A DNA stretch of 64,000 nt from Zanthoxylum bungeanum (GCA_019454045.1 SKCR01021385.1:27776-91775), one strand, 5' to 3'. Shown: positions 26,087 to 37,440, counted from the first letter of the stretch. Notes: generated from the letters alone by a model not told the origin. Program-made: numbers and translations.

Positions 26087-26861
26087 ATAAGGAGAGGGGT
26101 ATAACCCTTGGGAGGGTTCACCCCACACCAAAAGGTGCCATCAAAGGCACCATTCCATGCCTATAAATTAAGAGGCATTGAGTTCATTTGGTATCCAGAA
26201 AACATAAGTCTCATACATAGTCTTAGAGTATCCTTTAAGAAAAGAGTTTACACCATTGCCTTAGTTCAATATCTTGTGAAATGAGTGCTCATTCTACATT
26301 AGGAATCCAAGTAATCCTGAGAGAACATTAGCCACAAAACCATCCATAGAGCACCGAGGCGGGGCTAATAAGAACAAGGCAACTCGACTTGGACCAAGTT
26401 GATCATTATCTTCAAGTTTTCAGTTTTTTTCTAAGTTTCATGGTTCATTTTAATTGACATGTTAGTGTAGATGTGATTTCTATTGTTGTGTTCTGTTTTT
26501 TGAATGGTTAAGATTTATTTGATGCATGTTAAATTCATTTATTGACACTAATATTTTAACCATAATTTTATTGATCATAAACATCATGTTCAAAAAAAAT
26601 CACAAAAGCCATTTTATTCTCAAAATACACTCATTTCAAAAATCCTAATTCTCTCCCCACACACACATTTATCTCTATCTTCTCAACGGCGATGAATTTG
26701 CTATTTTCTTCATCAATTTCTCTCAAATTCGTCTATTTCAGTTTTATGTGATGATTATATGCTTATTTTTATTAAAAAACAAATGAAATATTTGAATCTT
26801 TTAGACAGATAATGGCACATTAGATATTGTTTGATAAAAACCTTGTGTAAAGTTTTTATTT
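26087..26861 (+). other. Unassigned non-coding stretch with promoter-like start
   Basis: A TATAAAT motif at 26162 lies upstream of about 280 bp without repeats recognised elsewhere in the window (GGCATTGAGTTCATTTGG and beyond). The rest is AT-rich and lacks a reading frame. It resembles an LTR or element leader, but I cannot match it to a family from sequence alone. Confidence 0.35.
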
Positions 26862-27032
26862 GTCCCAAATGACAGTACCTTGGTGATGTAAGGTTCAAGA
26901 TCTGATCTTCAGGTCCTGAGTTCGAATCCAAAAAATATATTTTTTGTAAGAGTCTAGTACAATCAAGAGTTTTACTTACTCCACTTGGCGAGTCAGGTGG
27001 TTTGACGGCGAAATTTTCAATGTTAAAAAAAA
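26862..27032 (+). mobile_element. tRNA-like SINE copy 1, with 15-bp TSD
   Basis: A 171-bp insert with a tRNA-like head (GGTTCAAGATCT; B-box-like GAGTTCGAATCC near 26920) and an AAAAAAAA tail. It is flanked by perfect copies of GTAAAGTTTTTATTT at 26847-26861 and 27033-27047. A 15-bp TSD with an A tail is diagnostic of LINE-driven retroposition. The body matches four more copies at about 55.7, 57.4, 58.9 and 59.9 kb. Confidence 0.9.
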
Positions 27033-27047
27033 GTAAAGTTTTTATTT

Positions 27048-27673
27048 ATAACAAAAAGTCATGTTACTATTGGTGCACATACCTAATAATTGGACACGTG
27101 TCTTAACATTAGAGTAGTTCTCTTAGAGTGACAATTATTTCTTTCAATGATAATAATTTTCATGAATTACTATGTGTTTTTTTTAATACAAAGAAGTCAA
27201 TATACAATTAAAAGTAAAGTTTGCATTCACTTAAATCAATTGACTAAATCATGTTATCCTCTTTGATACACAATATATTTGAATCCATCAAAAATCATCT
27301 CAACTTAGTAGTAGTTGATGTAAATTGAATTGGTTTGTTTAAGCTAGCCATAGTTTAAACTAGTTAAAAAAACACACTTTAATATAATATTTTTTAATCT
27401 TAAAACATTGAAATTCATATTTTTTGTTTTGTTTTTAACTTATCATCGTTTATTAAAATAAGAGGGCTCTTATTAGAAGATGATTCATTCACATAAATGT
27501 CAAATAAAATGATAACACCAATATTTACTTTCTACATTAAGTATGACATTAAAACATACCATATAAAAAAAAAAATCAATAAATAAACATGCCGTTTAAA
27601 AAAGAAAACGAAAAGGGTAAATGTTCATTTTCGTCCCTAATATTGAACCAATTAAAATAATTTTATTGTATAT
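27048..27673. other. AT-rich spacer, nothing recognised
   Basis: Low-complexity AT-rich sequence with stops in all frames. I see no gene, repeat family or RNA here. Confidence 0.5.
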
Positions 27674-28560
27674 TGACCGGCGTAAACACACACGTATAAC
27701 GCAAGTGCACGTATCGTTCAAGTAGTATAAAAATATCGATCCCACGAGGACTTAATTCCTACTGTTGTTATTAATTGTTGATACTATTTATTTACAGATA
27801 TCTAATTGAGGGAGAAGAGAATGATTGCTTGATTGATTTGGTTGATTGTAGATTTGCTAAATAAATAAAAAGACAAAAGAAAATACTAAGGAAAATAAAA
27901 GAAAAGACTCAAGGATCTAGGGTCGTGACTCCACACAATATTATTATAAGGATGAATTGATTCTCTTATTTATGTGTAATAATTTAATTTGTTAACCTGG
28001 AACACGATGGTATGCAAAAGCCTATTCCGATGGTCAGACGCATATACCCAGTATAACCCAATTGAACCATATTCCTATGTCAATCAAATTACATGGATTC
28101 ATTAAGACCAAGTTCCAATTATGGCTACCCACGCCCGACAGGTATATGTCTATCCTGTAAGAAAATCTATTAAAGGGTTATCTATCCTCAAGGAATATTG
28201 TGGGCTATTGAATCTAAGGCTGAAACCTAAAATCCTTATGTCTAGTTCATTTTAAGTTTACCATATCAATCTTATTGGTGATCAGACAACAAGAAACATT
28301 AAGCTTAAGACTCAATAAACAAACTAAAGAATTACCCATAAAAAGAAAATCAATTATTAAGTGTGGATATTGTGTTTCATCATTTCCCTAGAATAAAAAT
28401 AAAATGCTGGGGTTAGAGGATCCACATTTAATATTTCTTATCTAGGAATCTCACTTATTATAAAATATAAATTATTTTATATTCTGCTTTCTCAAGAATT
28501 AATAATGTTAAACATTTAAAACCAACCATATAGGCGGTAATCCATAAGGGTCCAACAAGT
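27674..28560. repeat. LTR family C, second copy, truncated on the right
   Basis: Starts TGACCGGCGTAAACACAC and is collinear with 2781 to about 3750, including the motif ATCGATCCCACGAGG and an ACCAACCNANCNATNTGGCGG stretch at its right end. At about 28560 it gives way to LINE coding sequence. About 1.1 kb of the family consensus is missing. Confidence 0.8.
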
Positions 28561-28579
28561 GCCGGATATAGGTGTCTAC

Positions 28580-29690
28580 CTGGGCTTACCGGTCTCAGTA
28601 GGGCGAAATAAAAGCCAAAATTTTGGTTACATAAAAGATAGAATATGGAGGCGTATACAAGATTGGAAGGAAAATTCTTATCAAGAGCGGGAAAAATATG
28701 TTTATTAAATTCGTCCTCCAATCAATTCCCACTTACGCTATGGGTGTTTTCCTACCTGTTCAAATTTGTGAGGATATCGAACGCATGATCAATAAATTTT
28801 GGTGGAAGTCCTCAAACAAAAACAGTTCGGTCATATGCTGGCAGCGATGGGAAAGGTTGTATCTGCCAAAAAAGTTCGGAGGTTTGGGTTTTAGCAGGCT
28901 CCATGCTTTTAATTTAGCGCTCCTCACAAAACAGGGATGGCGTATTTTACAAAATCCATCTTCTCTGGTAGCAACAATGCTGAAGGCTCGTTATTTTCCT
29001 CGTAGTAATTTTCTTAATGCGGAGTTAGGCAATAATCCCAGCCATGTGTGACAGAGCATACTCGCAGGCAGGAAAGTGTTGGAAGCGCGCATCTCTTGGA
29101 AAGTAGGCAATGGTGAGTCGATCAATATATGGGATGATAGATAGCTACCTGACAGTTCAAAACCTTTTGTGTCGTCGGTTAGGACAGATGATGAATCAAT
29201 CTTGAGGGTAAGTCATTTGATGGATGAAACGAAAGGTTGCGACGTAGTGCGAGTGTCGCAGTTATTTAATGAAAGGGATCAGTCTCTCATTTTTTCTATC
29301 CCACTTAATCATATGTCAGTGGCCGATAGATGGTATTGGAGCAAAGACAAAACTGGGATTTATTCAGTAAAAAACGGATACAAACAGGTAGTTCAGCTGC
29401 AACACCTCCTCACCAACCCTGCGCAAGGAATTAATTGGAACCAACTATGGAAGCTGAAGCTCCCTCAGAAAGTTAAGCCTTGTGTTTGACGCATATTCTC
29501 TCTGACCCTTCCAACAGTAGACAATCTCCTCAGAAAACATGCTACAGTAGTTAATCACTGCCTCATTTGTGATGCTTATGGTGAGTCTGAAGACCGCGTC
29601 ATCTGTTCCTGCGAATTTGCTCACGAATGCTGGAAGATATTCTTCAGTGGCCAGGTCGAGCTTCAAACGGGTTGCCTTGTGAACTAGTTC
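28580..29690 (+). pseudogene. LINE ORF2: RT C-terminal and zf-RVT part
   Basis: The frame opens with YLGLPVSVGRNKS near 28577 and RIWRRIQDWK near 28632. A one-base deletion near 28665 shifts it before SIPTYAMGVFLP. FGGLGFSRLHAFNLALL is the conserved post-RT segment. TGA at 29049, TAG at 29142 and TGA at 29487 all replace Trp codons of the family (xWRSIL, DDRWLP, VWRIFSL). The Cys-rich zf-RVT motif reads CLICDAYGESEDRVICSC, near 29560. The fragment cannot encode a working protein. Confidence 0.9.
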
Positions 29691-29933
29691 GCCTCTATCA
29701 TATGTGTGTTACCTATAGATACTATTGCAGGCTGTTGTACTCTTTTGTGGAGGCCGTGGAGACATGGAAACGATGTGTTATGGCGTAAAGTAATAGAAAG
29801 CCCAAATTAGGTAGTTCAATCAGCTGCAGAGTTTCTACTACAGTAGCGTGAATCCCAAAATTTGAAAAGGAAAGTTTGCCTAGCCACACAAAAGGTTGGG
29901 GATAGAAGATGAACTAAATCGGATATAGGAACT

Positions 29934-30389
29934 TTGAAATGTAATATAGATGCAGCTGTGTTTGTAGAAGGGTATAGCTCCTATGGGTTCTTGCTCAGGG
30001 ACCATAATAGCATATGTATCTCAGCAGTTTATGCAGGAATGCGAGGGGCGTTGGAGCCAAGAATGGCTGAGGTGATTGGGGTCCGAGAAGCACTAAGTTG
30101 GCTGAAATCCAAGGGCTTGTCACACGTTTGCGTGGAGTCCGATTGTCAAGAGTTGGTCAATAGTTTTCACAGCAATAGGGATGATTGTTCTTATTTCCAT
30201 GATATTATTGTTGATTGTCAAAATTTGTTACGCTTGATGGAAGATGTTTCTCTTGCGTTTGTAAAACGTACAACAAATTCTGCTGCTTATGTTCTTGCTA
30301 GAGCGGTTGATTCCATGACTATATGCGGAGAGTGGGCTTGTCCGCCCTCCTTTCTATATGATGTAATGCGCATTGATATTGAATAAAAT
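29934..30389 (+). pseudogene. LINE ORF2: C-terminal RNase H domain
   Basis: A 150-residue open frame with the RNase H pattern of plant L1 elements: KCNIDAAVF (first Asp), RMAEVIGVREAL (Glu), VESDCQELV (second Asp), and a VLARAVDS stretch where the last catalytic region lies. It ends in TAA 15 bases before the A tail. This domain removes RNA from RNA-DNA hybrids in the parent element. It is open here but detached from RT by upstream stops, so it is a relic and not a gene. Confidence 0.85.
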
Positions 30390-30418
30390 TTGGCATGTTT
30401 TCCTAAAAAAAAAAAAAA

Positions 30419-30832
30419 TCACCTGCTTGGGGTATTTCGGTCATTATATTATTTTGGGTTGTGGTGACTTCCATTTTGAAGTTTCTATATGTTATATGAT
30501 TACAATTTTTTCTATATGTAAATATGATTACTGAAACTGTGTTTCTGCACTCCCTTCCCATGAGGTCATTTGTCCTTTTTGGGATCAGGAGAGCAACACG
30601 TAGGCGCAGCCTCAGGGTACCTTCGTCGGTCTAATGACCGCTCAGGAAAGGGCCCCTGGCGAAAAAGCGCCCCTCGGACACACCTCCTAGAAAATCCTTA
30701 AGCGGACACATGACCTCGTGGGAAAGGGGTGCAAAATAGCACCTTCAATTACAATTTTGCATAATAGGTGTACGTTGTGATAATGTTGCTTTTGGTGCAA
30801 TCGATGGAAATTAGTTTTTATTCTTTGTTTAG
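30419..30832. other. Non-coding spacer ending in a splice acceptor
   Basis: No reading frame. It ends TTCTTTGTTTAG before GATGAGACG, a good plant 3' splice site feeding the DRB exon, so the last part is probably old DRB intron. Confidence 0.5.
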
Positions 30833-31638
30833 GATGAGACGGGGGTGTACAAGAACCTCTTACAGGAAATTGCTCAAAGAGTTGGAGCTCCATTGCCGCA
30901 ATACACTACAATCAGGTCAGACCTAGGACACCTGCCTGCTTTCAGAGGGATTGTAGAATTGGCTGGGACAACCTCTTACTCCTGGCAAATGACACAAAAC
31001 CTGTGCTGCCACAACTGTATGGCACAGAAGGCCATGTGGCTAGACCTCAAAAATTCCCTGTGGCAGGAGCTGCTCCTTATGTTCCCATCCGACAATATAG
31101 GTCTTCTTGCCATGGCATTGCACTGCCAGTGACAGTAAGAACTGCGGTGCCCTGTTTCTCAGCACCCCCACACCCACCACAATCTGTGCTTCCGCTTCAG
31201 CTGATGCGTGCTCCACCTGTACGAATTGCTCCATCTGTCACCATTAGACAAGCTGTGCCAGTATATGCTGCTGCTCCACCAGTTCGAAAAGACGATTCTC
31301 TGACTATCCCCAAAGAAGATCCTCTGGCCACTCCTGCTCCTGCTGCTTAAAAACTAGATTCTCCCATTCTTATTTCTCCTGCCATTCTAAAATATCATTC
31401 AACTGGTGCCGCCACCGCTGCCATTCAGAAAGAAGATCCTCCAACTTTTCCTGCTCCTGCTGTTCTGAAAGAAGATTCTCAAACTGTTCCTGCTCCTGCC
31501 GTTCAGAAACAAAATCCTCCAACTGCTGTTGCTTCTGCTGTCCAGAAAGAAGATGGTCCAAATTATACTACTTCTCTGCTAGATGGAATACTGTCTCAAG
31601 TAGAAAAAAGTGAGAACACAATCCCAAACAACATTGCT
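30833..31638 (+). pseudogene. DRB (double-stranded-RNA-binding) protein gene fragment
   Basis: After a splice acceptor at 30832 the frame reads DETGVYKNLLQEIAQRVGAP, the start of the second dsRNA-binding domain of DRB2/3/5-like plant proteins. The match stops after GIVELAGTTSY (about 30990). The rest of the domain and the linker are missing, and the frame shifts by one. From about 31045 it matches the DRB C-terminal region (APYVPIRQYRSSCHG, TVRTAVPCFSAPP, PPVRIAPSVTIRQAVPVY), then TAA at 31348-31350. Read through, it continues with four AxQKEDPPT-type repeats to TGA at 31638. The first dsRNA-binding domain exon is absent from the window. In intact form such proteins partner Dicer-like enzymes in small-RNA pathways. 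Confidence 0.85.
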
Positions 31639-32893
31639 TGAGACAACTTAAAATTTAATAGCGTTTAAGGTTAAAAAAAGGAAAAAGATCAGGGTTTGGT
31701 AATGGAATTAAGTTTATTTTGTCATCTCCTCCCCTATTATCATATAATTGTTTATATTTCGCTTTCGGTGTTTTTATCATTTTCCATTTTGATTTTCGTT
31801 TTCTTAGAGTTCTGCAGGCTACATATCAGTATCAGAAGGTCTATATCTTTGCAATTCACGAGCAGCATGGTTGATTCATTTGCCCATATTTTTCCCATTT
31901 TCACCTGTTTGTTCATATTCTGTTTCAAAATTTTGTTGCAGCTTGCAGGATAGATCATTTGGTCATGCTGAGTGATTAGAACTTCAATGTTGTATTAAAT
32001 GCTTATCCTTCTGAGATTGGAAAAAATGAACAGCTTCTCATGGGACAAGGCTCTGGATATTGTCCTTAAATTTTCCATATTGTTGGTGACATGAAATTGA
32101 ATTTGTTTTATGCCTTGAAAGAAAGGGTGTTAAAACAAACTTGTATTGATCCAATATGTTTCCCAAGAAATTGGCATGTGCTATCTCTCAATCATTAAGA
32201 AATTGGAGCATCCCATGTCTCTGAAAATGACCAGAAAGTCGTGCAGAGTCCATTTATGTTGTCATATAATGCTGGGTTCACATTAAGTCATTAATTAGCA
32301 GGTGATTAATCAAATCCTCTCTATCACATCACAAGCGGGGCTGCTTTTAATTCCTTATACTAGACTCGGCCACGGTTTCGATTCGGAATCAAAAGGAACC
32401 GTCCGGTTCCTGTTCCGGAACCGAAATCGATTCCGTACGGTTCGGTTAGAGTTCTCACCCTAGTCGAATGGTTGGATTCGGACAGTTCCAACCGGAGCTG
32501 TTGGAACCGTTCGATTCTAATATTACTATAATAAAATTTAAGTTCAAATAAATATATTTTTTTCAAGTTCAAGTTGAAGTTATTTATTTTAATTTAAGTT
32601 TTTAATTTAATATAATAAAATTCAAATAGATAAATTTTTTATTATATTTATTTGATAATAATATCGAATTACAAATTTTTAAAAAAAATTATTTTCCATT
32701 TTTTTAAATTATTTTAAAAAAAAAAAATTGAGCTTGTTGCCACTGGACTTATGGGTTAGAGCTTTCCTTATCATCAATCTAAGACTTCCAAAAAGGAGTT
32801 TTGGCCGAAAAATGATAAACATATAGATGAGTGACAAAAACTAAAAAAAATATTCTTATTATACTTTTAAAATTATTTTTTAACTTGGAAATA
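31639..32893. other. Non-coding sequence; possible DRB 3' region and a hAT-like fragment
   Basis: Mostly AT-rich and frame-poor. Around 31935-31960 TTTTGTTGCAG followed by CTTGCAGG resembles a 3' splice site, perhaps an intron in the old DRB 3' UTR. At 32340-32530 a GGTTCGGTT-rich patch with the stem CGGTTCC/GGAACCG looks like subterminal hAT sequence, but no ends are definable. Confidence 0.35.
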
Positions 32894-33237
32894 TGGTTGT
32901 AAATGAATCGAGTTGTTCATGAACAACTCTAGCTCGGCTCGCATTTGACTTGATTCGAGATCGATTCGTGTAATAAATGAGTCCTTCGAACTCGAAAATA
33001 ATACATTGATTATTTAAAATTAAATTAAGTAAATAAAATTTTAAATTTTAAATTTTAAATTAATCGAGTCGAGCAAAACCAATTCGTTTAGTAATCGAAT
33101 TTGATCCGAGCTCAAGCATAATATATTCTTAACGAGTCGAATTCAAACAACACATTTAAAACTCGATTGGAGTTCGAACTCATATTGATACTTATGGAGT
33201 CGAGTCGAATTATACTCAGCTCGATTATACACCTACC
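32894..33237. mobile_element. Small non-autonomous hAT-like element (344 bp)
   Basis: The ends TGGTTGTAAATGAATCGAG and (reverse complement of the right end) GGTAGGTGTATAATCGAG form imperfect terminal inverted repeats. The flanks are TGGAAATA (32886-32893) and TGGATATA (33238-33245), an 8-bp TSD with one mismatch, as expected for hAT. The interior has CTCGGCTCG-type subterminal repeats and no coding capacity. Confidence 0.65.
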
Positions 33238-33467
33238 TGGATATAACCATCCTTTTCAACCTGATAAATGAAAATGAATTGGCTTCCATTTTTCAGGCCT
33301 CTTGCTCATCTAATCCAATTATTAATCTAAATGTGCACTTTGATTTTATCATCTTTCTGCAGTTGTAATGAAAGAAAAATGATAATCTTAGTCATGTAAT
33401 TTTGGAAACCATTTTTACCGTTTTGTATGAGATTATATTCAAATTACTCAGTGATTTGATTAGGATT

Positions 33468-34244
33468 TGTTGATGGTGTTTTTAGGCACTATGGTATTTA
33501 AGACAGCACGACAGGGGCAAAAGGGTAATTTTCTCCTTGGTCAAAGATCATTAATACCGACCCGACCACATGAGTGAGTGGCCGAGAACTTTATGATCCG
33601 ATAACCGACCACTTTGGTTCGGATGACCGAGCACTATCAGATCGGTAGCAGCATTCTCAGCACAAATGACCATCATGACCGACCACATGAAGACCGAGCA
33701 TAGGGCAAGACATGATCGGGAAAATAAGGCATTATATCCATATGAGATAAGATAATAAGTTATCCTACTGTCATGGGGTAAACTAGTAAGTCAATGTCCT
33801 AATATGATAAAGGAAGTAAAAGTAGTTTTGACTAGGAATCCTTATGGGAAAAAGGAATAGTTTCAGCTAGGAAACTCTTGTACAAATAGGAATATGATTT
33901 CTGTATTATTATAAATAGAAGGGTAGAGCATGTGTAAAGGAGCATCTAAAAATCATCACAAGAGTAAGAGATTAGTGTCATAGAGCTCTGATTTGTAAAA
34001 GCAAAGAGGAGATCTGAGGAGTGAATTTGAGTAATAAAAAGTATCATCTTGTTTGTGCCCGTGGACGTAGGTCGGATCCAAATCCACCGAACCACGTTAA
34101 ATCTCCTTGTTGATTGGTGTATTTATTTGTTTTTCGCTAAGTTTGCCTTTGGTCCCCCATAACCAAACAAATTCACTATTGAAGGAGGATTTCCTCGGGA
34201 GTGATATTCCCATATTGCCCTGAGACCAAAATCCACCGTCAACA
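33468..34244 (+). repeat. 5' LTR of the gag-only element
   Basis: TGTTGATGGTG...CACCGTCAACA, 777 bp. A TATAAATA box lies at 33910-33917. Differences from the 3' LTR: T/A near 33715, G/A near 33866, one extra T near 34132, and C/T near 34196. Confidence 0.95.
33910..33917 (+). promoter_or_regulatory. TATA box (TATAAATA) of the gag-only element
   Basis: TATAAATA followed by GAAGGG within the LTR, about 330 bp before the LTR end. It is identical in the 3' LTR. The position suits the U3/R border; the transcription start was not determined. Confidence 0.6.
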
Positions 34245-34246
34245 GT

Positions 34247-34264
34247 TGGCGCCGTCTGTGGGGA
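34247..34264 (+). other. Primer-binding site of the gag-only element
   Basis: TGGCGCCGTCTGTGGGGA, two bases after the LTR. Compared with the 3' end of plant tRNA-Asp it matches at TGGCGCCGT and GGGGA, with a mismatched middle, as seen in many plant Gypsy elements of the Tat group. The tRNA assignment is tentative. Confidence 0.75.
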
Positions 34265-34297
34265 ACCTCACAAAAAGCAGTTCACGTGATAAGACAA

Positions 34298-36613
34298 ATG
34301 GCGGAGGACGGAAATCACCAACCAGGAGGTCCGGCAATGGACTGGATGAAAAAAATGGAAGATGGCATGAGGACTATGATGGATCGACTAGAAAGAATGG
34401 AAGGAGCAAACAACGAGAGAACTGAAACCGAGGCCGGACAGAGGAGAGAAAGAGGGAAAAGAGTAGTAGATGTAAGTGAAGACGAGGGACCCAGAAAGAG
34501 AGGCCCCTATGGGATAAGATCTGCGGTGGTAGGAAGATCAGAAGACACATGGGAAGAAGAAGAGAAGGAACAATCACCCGACCCCTCCTCCGACAGTTTT
34601 TACAACTCCAAGAGGGAGGATAGAAAGTATAACGAGGACGTACAGGAGACCTCTGAGCTCAAAGAACGCCACGCCCGGAACGACAGGCGAACAGAAGGAC
34701 ACAGAAGGCGACATAGGGGCACAACCCGTGAAATAAAGTCTTGGCTAAGAAAGGAGATGACCAGATGGGAAGAAGGCCTCAAGATCAGGGCGGGAGACAC
34801 CCGAGGCGAGGAAGAAGGGTCTCCCCTTACGGAAGAGATAATGTCAGCACAGTTCCCGAAGCGATTCAACATGCCGACCATGGCACCATACAAAGGCCAC
34901 TCCGACCCAAAATCCCACATCGAAAACTTTGTCCTCCTGATGGAAGTACAGGGAGTAACGGGCGACGCCATATGCAAAGTTTTCCCCCTAACTCTGGCCG
35001 GACCGGCCATCCTATGGTACAGAAGCCTAGCTCCGAGAAGCATCAACAGCTTCACACAACTAAAGAAGTCATTCATACGACACTTCAAAGGGGCTTGTGT
35101 TCCTAAGAAAACGATTGGAGAACTCAGGCTCATGAAGCAAGAAGACGATGAACCTCTGAAGATATTTATTGAAAGATACCATAATATGGTACTCGAGGTC
35201 GGAGGGTATGAATCCCCCGAGGCCCTGGAAAGTTTGAAAGGAGCCTTGAGGGTCGGAAAACTGTGGACCCACCTGAGGATCCATGAGACACCAGACTACG
35301 CTACCGCACTGGAGGTAGCCAGGAAGTACGTCCTACTAGAAAGCGAGGAAAAAGTATCCCGGAGAGGGACAACCACCAGAGAAAGGGTAACCAGGAGAGA
35401 AGACCATCGGCGACCGGAGAGAGAATTCCGGAAGTTCAATCCAAGACCCAAAGAGTTCAAACCAATGGCACAAAAGGATCAAGGCAAAAGGCCCGCAACT
35501 CAAGTAAACCATGTGGTCGGGGAAGATGCATACATTCCCCTAAAGAAACCACTAGGGCGAATTGTCATGGAAATCCAGGGGAAAGGCCTCTTAGTAGAAC
35601 CCGACCAAAGGAGATTCCCCCCGGACAAAAGAAACCAAAGGGCTTATTGTGTACACCACAACGCCAAAGGACATGCAACGGACGGATGTAAAGATCTGCG
35701 AGAACAAATGGAAGACCTGGCACGGAACGGGTATCTCAACAAATACATCGACCACGAGGTCATGACAGCCAGACAAAGAGAACGTGGTCGCCAAATCAAT
35801 ATCATCGCAGGAGGAAGAACACTGGCCGGAAACTCTAACCGGTCAAGGAAAGATTACAGCAGAACCCAAGGACCAGATGTCTTACAAACAGAGCAGGGCA
35901 CAAGGCTACCGGGAGGCCGGTCAGTACCAATAATGTTCACCGAGGAGGATACCCGAGGAGTAAGTTTCCCTCATGACGATGCATTGATAATCAAGGCAGT
36001 CATCAGCGGGTCAGAAGTAGACAGAATCCTAGTGGACCCCGGGAGCGCAGTGGATATAATTTCCAGAGAAGCGCTGGACAACCTAGGGGTAGAATATGCA
36101 ACCCTTACCAACGATAGCACCCCCTTATACGGTTTCGGAGGAGCAGCCGTTATCCCACTGGGAAGAATACAGTTGGCAATAACTGTCGGGACACATCCCC
36201 GGACCCGGACGATCATGACAGACTTCACTGTGGTAGACTGCATGAGCAGTTACCAGGCCATCGTCGGACGACCCTTCATGATGAAAACGAAAGCTGCGAT
36301 GTCCTGCTACCACCTAAAACTGAAATTCCCCACCCGGGAAGGGATTGGAATTGTGGGCGGAAGCCAGAAAACAGCTCGCAGCTGCTTCGCAACTCTCTCA
36401 CGAGAAACTCTATGCATCGCAGAAGACAGTCGAAAACGACAAAGGAACCAGGGAGAAGAAGAAGAAGACAGAGGCCCAGGCGTTTGGCCGAACAAAAATG
36501 CTCGACTCACAACAGCCGAGGAAACCGAGGAGAGAGAACTTTACGGAACAGGCCCCGAGATTACAAAATGGGCGGTCGGTATCAAACAATGCCCACCAAT
36601 GAACCAAATATAA
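34298..36613 (+). CDS. Gag with fused aspartic-protease-like domain
   Basis: An open frame of about 771 codons; the first ATG (34298) is preferred over an upstream GTG. Residues 1-180 are charged and low-complexity. About 185-340 form the retrotransposon gag core (FPKRFNMPTMAPY, ILWYRSLAPRSI, FIRHFKGACVPKKT). A variant zinc knuckle, C-X2-H-X4-H-X4-C, lies near residue 450. The protease-like part starts near 565 (DDALIIKAVISG) with ILVDPGSAVDII where the family has DTG or DSG, then IVGRPFM. The Thr/Ser to Pro change at the active site probably inactivates cleavage. Gag would build the particle. No pol follows, so the protein may act alone or assemble with helper proteins. Confidence 0.9.
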   Translation: MAEDGNHQPGGPAMDWMKKMEDGMRTMMDRLERMEGANNERTETEAGQRRERGKRVVDVSEDEGPRKRGPYGIRSAVVGRSEDTWEEEEKEQSPDPSSDSFYNSKREDRKYNEDVQETSELKERHARNDRRTEGHRRRHRGTTREIKSWLRKEMTRWEEGLKIRAGDTRGEEEGSPLTEEIMSAQFPKRFNMPTMAPYKGHSDPKSHIENFVLLMEVQGVTGDAICKVFPLTLAGPAILWYRSLAPRSINSFTQLKKSFIRHFKGACVPKKTIGELRLMKQEDDEPLKIFIERYHNMVLEVGGYESPEALESLKGALRVGKLWTHLRIHETPDYATALEVARKYVLLESEEKVSRRGTTTRERVTRREDHRRPEREFRKFNPRPKEFKPMAQKDQGKRPATQVNHVVGEDAYIPLKKPLGRIVMEIQGKGLLVEPDQRRFPPDKRNQRAYCVHHNAKGHATDGCKDLREQMEDLARNGYLNKYIDHEVMTARQRERGRQINIIAGGRTLAGNSNRSRKDYSRTQGPDVLQTEQGTRLPGGRSVPIMFTEEDTRGVSFPHDDALIIKAVISGSEVDRILVDPGSAVDIISREALDNLGVEYATLTNDSTPLYGFGGAAVIPLGRIQLAITVGTHPRTRTIMTDFTVVDCMSSYQAIVGRPFMMKTKAAMSCYHLKLKFPTREGIGIVGGSQKTARSCFATLSRETLCIAEDSRKRQRNQGEEEEDRGPGVWPNKNARLTTAEETEERELYGTGPEITKWAVGIKQCPPMNQI

Positions 36614-36691
36614 AGTTTTTTCTCAAAGTATTACGCAGAAGAACTGTAAGGAGGACAGTATGTCCCCAAATATGAATAAAACATTTTTTAT

Positions 36692-36698
<7 letters not shown>

Positions 36699-36733
<35 letters not shown>
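36699..36733 (+). repeat. A35 homopolymer downstream of gag
   Basis: Thirty-five consecutive A residues, 86 bases after the gag stop and soon after an AATAAA at 36674. It may be an internal poly(A) captured from a processed transcript, or simple slippage. Confidence 0.85.
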
Positions 36734-36734
<1 letters not shown>

Positions 36735-36860
36735 AAAATTGAAAGACATATTCAAAGACAGGGGACATACTCAAACGCCCACTACATAAAGACAGTCGGG
36801 CGCCAAGGCCCCTTGAACCATCAGCTCGAGACTGGATCTTATTCCGCCGGGGTCGTTCAG

Positions 36861-37440
36861 CTCGGGGTCGGGCACGTCCCACCGAGTCAGCCCTTCGGAC
36901 TGGGGACGTAACATTCCCTCAGATCCAAGTGCCTTTTTCTACTCGGGGTCGGGTATATCCCACCGAGTCAGCCCTTCGGACTGGGGACATAACATTCCCC
37001 CAGGTCCAAGTGCCTTTTTCTACTCGGGGTCGGGTATATCCCACCGAGTCAGCCCTTCGGACTGGGGACATAACATTCCCCCAGGTCCAAGTGCCTTTCT
37101 CAGCTCGGGGTCGGGTATATCCCACCGAGTCAGCCCTTCGGACTGGGGACGTAACATTCCCTCAGGTCCAAGTGCCTTTCTCAGCTCGGGGTCGGGTATA
37201 TCCCACCGAGTCAGCCCTTCGGACTGGGGACGTAACATTCCCTCAGATCCAAGTGCCTTTTTCTACTCGGGGTCGGGTATATCCCACCGAGTCAGCCCTT
37301 CGGACTGGGGAGGTAACATTCCCCCAGGTCCAAGTGTCTTTTTCAGCTCGGGGTCGGGCTATGTCCCACCGAGGCATGCTCCTTTGGACTGGGGAGGTAA
37401 CATTCCCCCAGAGCCAAGTGTTTCATTCAGCTCGGGGTCC
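36861..37440 (+). repeat. 81-bp tandem array, eight units
   Basis: CTCGGGGTCGGG begins units at 36861, 36942, 37023, 37104, 37185, 37266, 37347 and 37430, a period of 81 bp (last step 83). Within a unit CTCGG...CCGAG and GGG-tata-CCC pair into a short hairpin. Because 81 is a multiple of three, one plus-strand frame stays open for 192 codons (36929-37507) with a 27-residue repeat, and parallel frames are open on the minus strand. I treat these as repeat artefacts. Confidence 0.92.

Larger units (their letters stand above)
28561..30418 (+). mobile_element. 5'-truncated L1-type LINE with poly(A) tail
   Basis: Only the last third of ORF2 is present, ending in 14 A residues at 30405-30418. Heavy 5' truncation and an A tail are the hallmarks of target-primed reverse transcription. 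It starts inside LTR family C. No clear TSD was found, and the LTR does not resume after the tail, so a deletion accompanied or followed insertion. Confidence 0.85.

Noticed and set aside
26087..26450. Endogenous pararetrovirus promoter/leader
   Set aside because: A TATA box and leader-like sequence are present, but no coding region or other diagnostic signal; not supported.
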